Shown here: positions 9,834 through 17,126 of the stretch, in pieces
How the letters are laid out: each line of letters starts with the position of its first letter
How positions within the stretch are numbered: the stretch's first letter is position 1
Assembly (NCBI GenBank): GCA_900313925.1
Contig: OMTF01000042.1
Coordinates: 1-64,000 of the forward strand
DNA from: an uncultured Eubacteriales bacterium
GTDB lineage: Bacteria; Bacillota; Clostridia; Oscillospirales; Oscillospiraceae
Length of the DNA stretch: 64,000 nt
Direction of reading: 5' to 3'
Notes under the pieces: model-generated
Database searches by the model: none
Told to the model about the DNA's origin: nothing
What the model saw: the letters and a program-made list of their open reading frames with translations, nothing else
Program-made: the position numbers and the translations under genes

Positions 9834-10703
9834 CTATTTTTCCCAATTTTTCCGGTCTGGGTTTTTCCCGCTTCCGTCAGTTTGACGAGGCTCTTTTTTC
9901 TCCCCGCGCCGGAAGTAAAAAAGATACTGCTGGGCAAGTCCCGCCGCCGGACCGAGCCGGCTCGGATCGAAGTCCGGCGGAAAATGCTCCTGCAGTGCGC
10001 GGCGGATCCAGACGTCAACCGGAAACGCGTCCCGGTGTCCCAGACCGTACAGGCATACGCAGTCCGCAACTTTTGTGCCGACGCCCCGAATCGTCCGCAG
10101 GCAGGCTCTCGCCTGCTCCGTTGGAACCTCCCGAAGCTTCTCCAGTTCTACTGCGCCGCCGGCTGTTTTCTCCGCCGCATCCAGCAGATACTCCGCCCGG
10201 TATCCGCAGCGCAGCGGGGCCAGTGTCTCCGGCGTCTGCGCGGCGAGAACCTCCGGCTCCGGAAACGCGCAGTACGTCCGTCCCTCCCAGCGTATCTTCC
10301 GGCCGAAATTGCGGCAGAGCACTTCCAGAATTTTCCGGATGCGCGGAATGTTGTTGCACTGCGAAAGGAGAAAGGAGCAGAGGGTTTCCCACGGATCCTG
10401 CCGGAGAAGGCGGATGCCTCTCCCCTCCGCGGCCGCCGCCCGCAGGTACCCGCCGGCTTCTTCGATCCGGTGCGCAAGCGTCCGGTAGTCCGTCGCAAGG
10501 TCGAAATAGTCCCGCCAGGGGCCGGGGTCCGGGCTTTGCAGCCAGACGCTCCCGTTTTCCTCCCAGAGCCTTGCCGGCACCGCGCCCGCGATGCCGATCC
10601 AGGCCGTATTCTCTTTTTCCCAGCGAAAGCACTGTCCGCAGGTCAGAGTCTTTTCCAGATTCAGTTCCTCCGCGGAGCACAGCCGCACGGCCGCCGGATT
10701 CAT
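9834..10703 (-). CDS. 8-oxoguanine DNA glycosylase (OGG1 type)
   Basis: This 289-residue base-excision repair enzyme has an OGG N-terminal domain (LEKTLTCGQCFRWEKE near residues 15-30) and a helix-hairpin-helix GPD domain. The catalytic motif is IRGVGTKVADCVCLYG, with the Schiff-base Lys, followed by HRDAFPVDVWIRRAL with the catalytic Asp, matching the eukaryote-like OGG1 found in some Clostridia. The start at 10703 is favoured because a run of seven Gs lies 6 bases upstream; an ATG two codons earlier abuts that run. The 5' region is downstream of the rpsU terminator. AlkA-like base specificity is less likely given the GVGTKVADC motif. Confidence 0.88.
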   Translation of the reverse strand: MNPAAVRLCSAEELNLEKTLTCGQCFRWEKENTAWIGIAGAVPARLWEENGSVWLQSPDPGPWRDYFDLATDYRTLAHRIEEAGGYLRAAAAEGRGIRLLRQDPWETLCSFLLSQCNNIPRIRKILEVLCRNFGRKIRWEGRTYCAFPEPEVLAAQTPETLAPLRCGYRAEYLLDAAEKTAGGAVELEKLREVPTEQARACLRTIRGVGTKVADCVCLYGLGHRDAFPVDVWIRRALQEHFPPDFDPSRLGPAAGLAQQYLFYFRRGEKKEPRQTDGSGKNPDRKNWEK

Positions 10704-10723
10704 CGGCATCCCCCCCAGATACG

Positions 10724-10751
10724 AAAAAAGCGAGTTCCCTGCAGAACTCAC
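10724..10751 (-). terminator. rpsU intrinsic terminator
   Basis: On the minus strand GTGAGTTC (10744-10751) pairs with GAACTCGC (10730-10737), an 8-bp stem followed by TTTTTT. It begins about 20 bases past the rpsU stop codon. Confidence 0.88.
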
Positions 10752-10769
10752 TTCTTTCCGGCCTACGGA

Positions 10770-10958
10770 TTAATACCGCTTGCCTTTATTCTTATTTTTA
10801 CGTGCTGCTTCGGACTTTTTCCGGCGCTTCACGCTGGGGCTCTGATAGTATTCTCTCTTTCTGAGATCCGCCATCACGCCGTCCTTCGCACAGCTTCTCT
10901 TGAAACGCTTCAGAGCGTTATCCAGAGATTCATTCTCTTTGACGTAAATTTCAGGCAT
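10770..10958 (-). CDS. rpsU: 30S ribosomal protein S21
   Basis: This 62-residue basic protein has the S21 pattern: [20 protein letters not shown] at the start, then a central [21 protein letters not shown] and a Lys-rich tail. S21 helps the small subunit recognise the Shine-Dalgarno region. The length is typical for Bacillota. The ATG follows GGAGGGAAATATAG. It has its own consensus promoter (11032-11060) and terminator (10724-10751), so it is a monocistronic unit. Confidence 0.96.
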   Translation of the reverse strand: MPEIYVKENESLDNALKRFKRSCAKDGVMADLRKREYYQSPSVKRRKKSEAARKNKNKGKRY

Positions 10959-11031
10959 CTATATTTCCCTCCCTCCGCATGCGCAAAACTCATCACACAA
11001 AGGGCTAATCATCCTTTGGCTTAACAGATAT

Positions 11032-11060
11032 ATTATACGTTTACGGCCGGAACTTGTCAA
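11032..11060 (-). promoter_or_regulatory. rpsU promoter
   Basis: On the minus strand TTGACA (11055-11060), a 17-base spacer and TATAAT (11032-11037) give a perfect consensus promoter, about 75 bases before the rpsU ATG. This is the strongest promoter visible in the window, as expected for a ribosomal protein gene. Confidence 0.92.
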
Positions 11061-11089
11061 CGAAACTTTTAACAAAGTCAGGCTTCCGG

Positions 11090-11124
11090 CGCCCGGCGGC
11101 CCGGGAAACGGGTCCGCCGGTGCG
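11090..11124 (-). terminator. Hairpin between leuS and rpsU
   Basis: A GC-rich interrupted stem (CGCCCGGCGG at 90-99 against CCGCCGGTGCG at 114-124, plus CCCG/CGGG inside) lies just past the leuS stop codon. No T-run follows on the minus strand, so termination strength is uncertain. Confidence 0.5.
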
Positions 11125-11140
11125 TCTGCGGGGTCTTTTA

Positions 11141-13558
11141 TTACTTTATGATCAGATTGATCAGACGGTTCGGCACGTAGATCGCCTTGCGCAGCGTTCC
11201 GGTTTCCAGCTGCTTTGCAACCTTGTCGGCGGCAAGCGCCGCGCTCCGAACCTCCTCTTCCGCGGAATCCTTCGGTACCAGGATCCGGGTCCGGAATTTT
11301 CCGTTTATCTGAATGGCGATTTCCACCGTCGCGTCGATCAGGTGCTTCGGATCGTACTGCGGCCAGCTCTGCTGGCAGGCAAGGCCCTGGAATCCCTGGA
11401 TTTCCCAGAGTTCCTCCGCGATATGCGGTGCGAAGGGGCTCAGCAGCGTAAGGAGCACCCGCAGGTCGCCGCGGGACGGGCGATGCAGGTAGTACTGATT
11501 AACCAGGGTCATGAGGGCGGCAATGGCGGTATTGAACTTCATGGTTTCAATATCGTCGCCGACCTTCTTGATGGTACGGTGAATCGTAAGCAGGTTTTCT
11601 TCGGAGTACGCCTCGCTTCCGTCACGCCGTTCGCTGGCTAGATTCCAGATCCTCTCCAGGAAGCGGCGGCAGCCGCGGACGGATTTCTCCTTCCAAGGAA
11701 CGGCCTTTTCAAAGTCCCCGATGAACATGATATACAGCCGGAGCGTGTCCGCGCCGTACTCCTTCACGACATCGTTGGGGTTGATGACGTTGCCCCGGGA
11801 TTTCGACATCTTCTCGCCGTTTTCTCCCAGAATCATGCCGTGGCTCGTCCGCTTGGCATACGGTTCCGACGTCGGTACCACGCCGATATCGTACAGGAAC
11901 TTATGGCAGAAGCGCGAGTAGAGAAGGTGCAGCGTGGTATGCTCCATGCCGCCGTTATACCAGTCGACGCGCTGCCAGTACTGGACCGCGTCCCGGCCGA
12001 CCAGCGCCTTGTCGTTGTGCGGATCCATATACCGCAGGAAGTACCAGTTCGATCCGGCCCAGTTGGGCTGCGTATCCGTTTCGCGGCGGGCCGGACCGCC
12101 GCAGTGCGGGCAGGTCGTGTTGACCCAGCTGTCGATGGCGGCCAGCGGCGACTCCCCGTCGTCCGTCAGCTCGTAGCTTTCGACATCGGGCAGCAGCACC
12201 GGAAGCTGATCTTCCGGGACCGGCACCCAGCCGCATTTTTCGCAGTAAATCATGGGGATGGGTTCGCCCCAGTACCGCTGCCGGGAGAAGACCCAGTCAC
12301 GGAGCTTGTAGTTTACCTTGGCCCGTCCGCATCCGTGATCCTCCAGCCACTTGGTTATGGCCGGAATGGCTTCCTCCATGCTCATCCCATTCAGAAAATC
12401 GGAATTGACGACCTTTGTCGTAATGCCCTTGGTGTCGTATACATGCTCCTGCGCGTCATCCCCGCCGTAGGTAGAGATGATGTCCAGGCCGAACTTTTTC
12501 GCGAATTCCCAGTCACGGCCGTCGTGCGCCGGCACGCCCATCACGGCGCCGGTTCCGTAGCTTGCGAGAACGTAATCGGAAATGAAGAGCGGAACCACGC
12601 GGTTGTTGACGGGGTTTGTGACGGTAACGCCGTCAATGCGCACGCCCGTTTTTTCCTTCTGCAGCTCCGTCCGCTCCAGCTCCGACTTTTTCTCGGCTTC
12701 CCGCTGGTAGGCCTGCACTTCCTCCAGGTTCCGGACAAGGCCGGCCTGCGCCCATTTCCGGAGGAACGGGTGTTCCGGGCTCATAACCATGTATGTCACG
12801 CCGAATACCGTGTCCGGGCGCGTCGTATAGACCGTCATGACATCGCCGGCGCTCGTTGTGAAATCGATTTCCGCGCCGTCGGAGCGTCCGATCCAGTTGA
12901 TTTCCTGCGTTTTGGCCCGCTCGATATAGTCCACCGTGTCCAGATCGTCAATCAGACGCTGGGCATACTTCGTAATGCGCAGCATCCACTGGCTTTTCTG
13001 CTTGCGCACCACGGGCGATCCGCAGCGCTCGCAGACGCCTTCCTTGACTTCCTCATTTGCCAGCACGCACTTGCAGGAGGTGCACCAGTTGACGGGGATA
13101 TTGGCCTTATAGGCAAGGCCGTGCTTGAACATCTGCACGAAAATCCACTGCGTCCACTTGTAGTATTCCGGGTCGGAAGTGACCACACGGCGGTCCCAGT
13201 CGAAACTGTATCCCAGCATCTTCAGCTGGTTGGAAAAGGTTTCCACATTCTGCTTTGTCACAATGGACGGATGAATGTGGGTTTTAATCGCATAGTTTTC
13301 GGTCGGCAGGCCGAAGGCATCATAGCCGATGGGGAAAAGCACGTTGTAGCCCTGCATGCGCCGCTTGCGCGCCACAATATCCATTGCGGTGTACGGCCGC
13401 GCGTGGCCGACATGAAGTCCCTGTCCCGACGGATAGGGAAACTCGATCAGAGCGTAATATTTCGGCCGCGGATCTCCCGTGACGGCTTTAAAGGTTTTTT
13501 CCTTCTCCCAGCGTTCCTGCCATTTTTTCTCGATTCTGGCGCTGTCATATTCTGCCAT
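11141..13558 (-). CDS. leuS: Leucyl-tRNA synthetase
   Basis: This 805-residue class I synthetase charges tRNA-Leu. The HIGH-equivalent motif is YPSGQGLHVGHARPYTAMD near residue 40. The zinc-ribbon pair CTSCKC/CERC follows near 150-165. The CP1 editing domain carries a T-rich TTRPDTVFGVTYMV segment. A second Cys set (CEKC/CPHC) precedes KMSKSRGN, here GEKMSKSRGNVINP near residue 575. Anticodon-binding and C-terminal domains complete a normal-length bacterial LeuS. No T-box precedes it; only 55 bases separate it from rsfS, so it is read from the upstream operon. Confidence 0.97.
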   Translation of the reverse strand: MAEYDSARIEKKWQERWEKEKTFKAVTGDPRPKYYALIEFPYPSGQGLHVGHARPYTAMDIVARKRRMQGYNVLFPIGYDAFGLPTENYAIKTHIHPSIVTKQNVETFSNQLKMLGYSFDWDRRVVTSDPEYYKWTQWIFVQMFKHGLAYKANIPVNWCTSCKCVLANEEVKEGVCERCGSPVVRKQKSQWMLRITKYAQRLIDDLDTVDYIERAKTQEINWIGRSDGAEIDFTTSAGDVMTVYTTRPDTVFGVTYMVMSPEHPFLRKWAQAGLVRNLEEVQAYQREAEKKSELERTELQKEKTGVRIDGVTVTNPVNNRVVPLFISDYVLASYGTGAVMGVPAHDGRDWEFAKKFGLDIISTYGGDDAQEHVYDTKGITTKVVNSDFLNGMSMEEAIPAITKWLEDHGCGRAKVNYKLRDWVFSRQRYWGEPIPMIYCEKCGWVPVPEDQLPVLLPDVESYELTDDGESPLAAIDSWVNTTCPHCGGPARRETDTQPNWAGSNWYFLRYMDPHNDKALVGRDAVQYWQRVDWYNGGMEHTTLHLLYSRFCHKFLYDIGVVPTSEPYAKRTSHGMILGENGEKMSKSRGNVINPNDVVKEYGADTLRLYIMFIGDFEKAVPWKEKSVRGCRRFLERIWNLASERRDGSEAYSEENLLTIHRTIKKVGDDIETMKFNTAIAALMTLVNQYYLHRPSRGDLRVLLTLLSPFAPHIAEELWEIQGFQGLACQQSWPQYDPKHLIDATVEIAIQINGKFRTRILVPKDSAEEEVRSAALAADKVAKQLETGTLRKAIYVPNRLINLIIK

Positions 13559-13603
13559 ACTGCATCTGTCCCTTCTGATTCAATGTCTCAAGTCTGTCCG
13601 AAT

Positions 13604-13621
13604 GCCCCTGTAGTCAGGGGC
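13604..13621 (-). other. Hairpin overlapping the rsfS stop codon
   Basis: GCCCCTG at 13604-13610 and CAGGGGC at 13615-13621 form a perfect 7-bp stem with a four-base loop across the rsfS stop. It lacks a T-run and lies inside an operon, so it is more likely an RNA processing or stability element than a terminator. Confidence 0.5.
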
Positions 13622-13970
13622 TCAGAAGGGATGAGACATCGACCTCCTCCGCATCGCTCCAGAGCCGTTCCAGGTCATAGAAAGCCCGAGCCTCTTCGGT
13701 GAAGATATGCACGACAACGGCGCCGAAATCCAGAAGAACCCAGGTATCCGAGCGATGGCCTTCCCGCCGCATCGGCGGCTCGCCCAGTTCGCTCATCCGC
13801 CCGTCCGTCTCCTCTGTAAGGGCCTTGATCTGCGTGGAGGACTTCCCGTTGCAGATAATGAAGTAGTCCGCGAGGATAGTCTGCTTATCTACCCGCAGCA
13901 CTTTGATGTTTTCCGCTTTCTTTGCGTCCAGGATCCTGACAATCTGCGAAACCATTTCCTTCGGTTCCAT
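13614..13970 (-). CDS. rsfS: Ribosomal silencing factor RsfS
   Basis: This 118-residue RsfS/YbeB/Iojap protein binds L14 (uL14) on the 50S subunit and blocks subunit joining during starvation. The diagnostic block is DKQTILADYFIICNGKSSTQIKALTEE, followed by GHRSDTWVLLDFGAVVVHIFTEEARAFYDLERLW. The start at 13970 (MEPKEMVSQIVRIL) follows an AGGAGAGC site; upstream codons lack homology. It sits between nadD-yqeK and leuS, the common Bacillota order. Confidence 0.94.
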   Translation of the reverse strand: MEPKEMVSQIVRILDAKKAENIKVLRVDKQTILADYFIICNGKSSTQIKALTEETDGRMSELGEPPMRREGHRSDTWVLLDFGAVVVHIFTEEARAFYDLERLWSDAEEVDVSSLLSP

Positions 13971-14057
13971 ACGCTCTCCTCTGTTCCTCGCCCGTTTCCT
14001 TGCCTTCCGGAAAGAAATACGTCCGGCACAATGCATGCCGGATCCGCATCTCCGATC

Positions 14058-15239
14058 CTATTTCTCCGCCGCCTGCCGAACCGCGTTCCGGTAGTAGTTC
14101 CAGGCCCGGATGCTGTCCGGATGGACCTCCCGGCCGTTCGCGCGCACGTCCTCAATGCTCATCCGAAGCCCCAGTTCCATTGCGGCGTCGAGATTCTCAT
14201 CGCAGAGCCTGCGAAGCTCATCAATGCCCTCAAAATCCCGGGTCGGTTCGATGTAGTCCGCCAGATAGATGATTTTTTCCAGCTGTGACATCGCCGGTCT
14301 GCCGGTGGTATGCCAGCGCACGGCGCTGCGCACCTGGGGGTCCGCGCCGAACAGATCCTCGGCGACGGCCGCTCCGGTTTTCGCATGCAGAAGCTTCTCG
14401 TTTTCCAGCTCGAGATTATCGCATATGATATCATACTTACCGCATAATATCAATTGTTCTTTAAGGGAAAGTTTCTTCGTGATATCGTGAAGAATTCCGG
14501 CTTCCGCTGCCCGTTCCTCGTCGCCGCCCCAGCGTCTGGCAAGCCGCACAGCCTGCGCCTCCACGCCCTGGACATGCTTCACCCGCGTCGGCTTGAGCAT
14601 GGCGTAGGCTTTCTCCCGGAGCCAGGCAAAATCCGGCCGGGATCCGTACAGGCGGTTTTTTATGATATGGCTGTAGACCTCATCGGTCAGTTCCTGCATT
14701 CCGCGCCGGTTCTTGAGTTCCGTCCGAATGTCCGTGGAGGCCATGGGCATCGGGTCCTCTTTCAGGATCCGAACCCGGGCGCCGCAGTCCCGTTGCAGCG
14801 CCTGCGCCGCGGACGCAAGTTCCGCCTCCCGTCCGCGCTCCCGCGGAAGAACGACCAGGGAAAGGTTATCGAGAAGATAGCGGTAATCGTACCATTCCGT
14901 AAATGTAAGCAGCATATCCGTACCCATGAGAAACAGCAGCTCATCGTCCGGATACTGCTTCCGAAGCTGGCGGATCGTATCGGCTGTATAGCTTCGCCCT
15001 CCCCGCCGGGCTTCCAGGTCGGAAACCTCCGCGCCGGGCAGACGGGCAAACAGCAGCCGGCAGAGAAGCAGACGCTCCTCCGGACCCGGATCGTCGCTGC
15101 TCATGGCCTTGTGCGGCGCTGTATAGGTCGGTATGATCAGAAGCCGATCCAGCTTCTCTTCTTTTCCGAATATGTCCGCTGCGCGCAGGTGGGCGCAGTG
15201 GGGCGGATTGAAGCTTCCGCCGTAAATGCCGATTCGCAT
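14058..15239 (-). CDS. nadD: Fused nicotinate-nucleotide adenylyltransferase and YqeK HD phosphohydrolase
   Basis: This 393-residue protein joins two enzymes that are usually separate neighbours. Residues 1 to ~200 are NadD, which makes nicotinate adenine dinucleotide: MRIGIYGGSFNPPHCAHLRA with the (H/C)xxH motif, LFLMGTDMLLTF, and MASTDIR near residue 175. Residues ~205-393 are YqeK, an HD-domain Ap4A hydrolase: HVQGVEAQAVRLARRW, GILHDITKKLS with the metal-binding HD, and HAKTGAAVAEDLFG. The reading frame is uninterrupted across the junction. ATG 15239 is chosen because the GGSFNPPH motif must begin about 6 residues in. Similar fusions are known in some Bacillota. Confidence 0.93.
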   Translation of the reverse strand: MRIGIYGGSFNPPHCAHLRAADIFGKEEKLDRLLIIPTYTAPHKAMSSDDPGPEERLLLCRLLFARLPGAEVSDLEARRGGRSYTADTIRQLRKQYPDDELLFLMGTDMLLTFTEWYDYRYLLDNLSLVVLPRERGREAELASAAQALQRDCGARVRILKEDPMPMASTDIRTELKNRRGMQELTDEVYSHIIKNRLYGSRPDFAWLREKAYAMLKPTRVKHVQGVEAQAVRLARRWGGDEERAAEAGILHDITKKLSLKEQLILCGKYDIICDNLELENEKLLHAKTGAAVAEDLFGADPQVRSAVRWHTTGRPAMSQLEKIIYLADYIEPTRDFEGIDELRRLCDENLDAAMELGLRMSIEDVRANGREVHPDSIRAWNYYRNAVRQAAEK

Positions 15240-15303
15240 ACCCTCCGCGGAACCGCAGCGGGTTCCGCCTGCCTCCTTTCCTCCGCCGTTCCGGAATCTT
15301 TCC

Positions 15304-15600
15304 TCAGCCCTGCAGGGAAATCCCCGGATTTTTCCGGCGGCGGCGGTAGAGCACAAATTTGCTGCCGATCGCCTGCACCGGCTCCGCACCGCAGGCTTCC
15401 GCCAGGCTGTCACAGGCTTCCCGGGCGCTTAGAAGCGCGCTTTCCAGGACTTTTCCCTTGATGAGTTCCCGCGCCTCCAGCGCGCGGTCCGCTTCTGCAA
15501 TCGTATTTTCCGTGATGCCGTTTTTCCCGATGAAGAGGATTGTGTCCTCGGCTGCGGCAAGGCTGCGAAGCCTCGCTCTCTGCTTACTTGTCAGTGGCAT
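15304..15600 (-). CDS. yhbY: YhbY/CRS1 family RNA-binding protein
   Basis: This 98-residue CRM-domain protein opens MPLTSKQRARLRSLAAAEDT and has the conserved IGKNGITENTIAEADRALE and LIKGKVLESA segments. The usual GxxG-type loop is present. YhbY associates with pre-50S ribosomal particles. The start is inside the 3' end of rdgB, overlapping it by 17 bases, so translation is coupled. It fits the surrounding ribosome-assembly group (rsfS, leuS). Confidence 0.92.
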   Translation of the reverse strand: MPLTSKQRARLRSLAAAEDTILFIGKNGITENTIAEADRALEARELIKGKVLESALLSAREACDSLAEACGAEPVQAIGSKFVLYRRRRKNPGISLQG

Positions 15601-16192
15601 GCAGGTATTCCTCGATTCTCTTGGCAAATTCCCGCAGAGCTTTTCCCCTGTGGGAGATTTCGTTTTTTTCCTCCGCGCTCAGTTCCGCCATGGAGACCGT
15701 TTTTCCCTCGGGCTGAAACACCGGATCATAGCCGAACCCGCCGCTTCCCCGGGGCGCTTCCAGAATACGGCCCGGGCATTCCCCCCGGGTTTCGATTCGG
15801 CTTCCGTCGGGAAGAAGACAGCAGATGCAGCAGACGAATTTTGCCTGCCGCTGCGTGACTCCTTCCAGATTCTTCAGAAGCAGCCGCCACCGGTTCTCGT
15901 CGGAATCATCGTGCCGGCCGGTGTAGCGGGCGGACCGCACGCCGGGGGCGCCGTCCAGGGCGTCCACCATCAGTCCGGAATCGTCCGCAAGAGTCATCCG
16001 TCCCCCGTCCGCAGCGAAAACCGCTTCCGCCTTAATGCGCGCGTTTTCCTCAAAGGTGCTGCCGGTTTCCTCCGGGTCGACCGAAAGCCCCGCTTCCCGC
16101 TGGCTCCGGACCGTGACCGGATACGGCTTCAGCAGTTCCCGAAGCTCCCGGATTTTTTTTGTGTTGTTGGATGCCAGTATCAGCTGCATCAT
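15584..16192 (-). CDS. rdgB: Non-canonical purine NTP pyrophosphatase (RdgB/HAM1)
   Basis: This 202-residue house-cleaning enzyme hydrolyses dITP, ITP and XTP to the monophosphates and keeps deaminated purines out of DNA. The N-terminal LILASNNTKKIRELRELL binds the triphosphate. Then come TFEENARIKAEA, LADDSGLMVDALDGAPGVRSARY with the catalytic acidic residues, and GSGGFGYDPVFQPEGK. The start has two adjacent ATGs after GGAGATTAGA. It is followed by overlapping yhbY and preceded by ftsY at a gap of 9 bases. Confidence 0.95.
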   Translation of the reverse strand: MMQLILASNNTKKIRELRELLKPYPVTVRSQREAGLSVDPEETGSTFEENARIKAEAVFAADGGRMTLADDSGLMVDALDGAPGVRSARYTGRHDDSDENRWRLLLKNLEGVTQRQAKFVCCICCLLPDGSRIETRGECPGRILEAPRGSGGFGYDPVFQPEGKTVSMAELSAEEKNEISHRGKALREFAKRIEEYLHATDK

Positions 16193-16201
16193 TCTAATCT
16201 C

Positions 16202-17107
16202 CTATCGAAAAAGGGCTTCCACATAGGCTTTGGAGTCAAAGGGGATCAGGTCGTCCACTTTTTCTCCCACGCCGATGAATTTTACCGGCAGCTTCAGCTC
16301 CTCCGCTATGGAAAACACGACTCCGCCTTTGGCGGTACCGTCCAATTTCGTCAGAACAATGCCGGTTATCCCCGCGCTTTCAAGAAACTGCTTTGCCTGC
16401 TCCAGCCCGTTCTGGCCGGTTGTCGCGTCCAGGACCATCAGCGTCTCGATGCTTCCCTCCGGCAGCTCCCGCTGCAGGATTCGGGTAATTTTATTGAGCT
16501 CGTTCATGAGATTCTGCTTATTGTGCAAGCGCCCTGCCGTATCGACGATGACCAGATCGGTTCCCCGGGCTTTTGCGGACTGGATGCTGTCAAAGACCAC
16601 GGCGCCGGGATCGCTTCCGGCTTCATGGCAGATGATGCCGGCGCCGGATCGCTTCGCCCACTCGGTCAGCTGCTCGGCGGCGGCGGCGCGGAAGGTGTCC
16701 GCGGCGGCAAGAAGGACGGTTTTTCCTTCGTCCGTAAAGCGCTTGGCGAGTTTGCCGATGGTTGTCGTCTTGCCTACACCGTTCACGCCGACCATCAGAA
16801 TGACGGAGGGCTTCGTGTCCAGGTGCAGCGCCGGATCCTGTACGTCCAGAATTCCTGTAAGGATGCGGATCAGGCCTTCCCGCGCCTCATCGCCGTGCCG
16901 GTAGCGCTCTTCCCAGGTTTTCTTGCGCATTTCCCGTACGACCTTTTCCGCGGTTTCCACCCCGGCGTCCGAAACAATCAGGAGTTCCTCCAGGTCGTCG
17001 TAAAATTCCTCCCGGTCCGGCGCGTAGTTCTGGAAAAGCTCCTCCAGATCCGCCAGATTGCTTTTGGTCCGGTGCAGTCCGGCCAGCATCTTGTCAAATA
17101 ATCCCAT
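16202..17107 (-). CDS. ftsY: Signal recognition particle receptor FtsY
   Basis: This 301-residue SRP GTPase has the NG domains and only a very short N-terminal A region, as usual in Bacillota. The G1 P-loop VGVNGVGKTTTIGKLAKRF is near residue 105, DTFRAAAAEQL follows, then DTAGRLHNKQNLMNEL (G3), TKLDGTAKGG (G4) and FIGVGEKVDDLIPF near the C-terminus. It acts at the membrane to receive ribosome-SRP complexes. It lies 20 bases after smc, the common smc-ftsY pair. Confidence 0.97.
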   Translation of the reverse strand: MGLFDKMLAGLHRTKSNLADLEELFQNYAPDREEFYDDLEELLIVSDAGVETAEKVVREMRKKTWEERYRHGDEAREGLIRILTGILDVQDPALHLDTKPSVILMVGVNGVGKTTTIGKLAKRFTDEGKTVLLAAADTFRAAAAEQLTEWAKRSGAGIICHEAGSDPGAVVFDSIQSAKARGTDLVIVDTAGRLHNKQNLMNELNKITRILQRELPEGSIETLMVLDATTGQNGLEQAKQFLESAGITGIVLTKLDGTAKGGVVFSIAEELKLPVKFIGVGEKVDDLIPFDSKAYVEALFR

Positions 17108-17126
17108 GTCCGTTCCTTTCCTTCGC

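Noticed and set aside
11141..13613. T-box in front of leuS
   Set aside because: Only 55 bases lie between rsfS and leuS, with no T-box core. The gene is read from the upstream operon.
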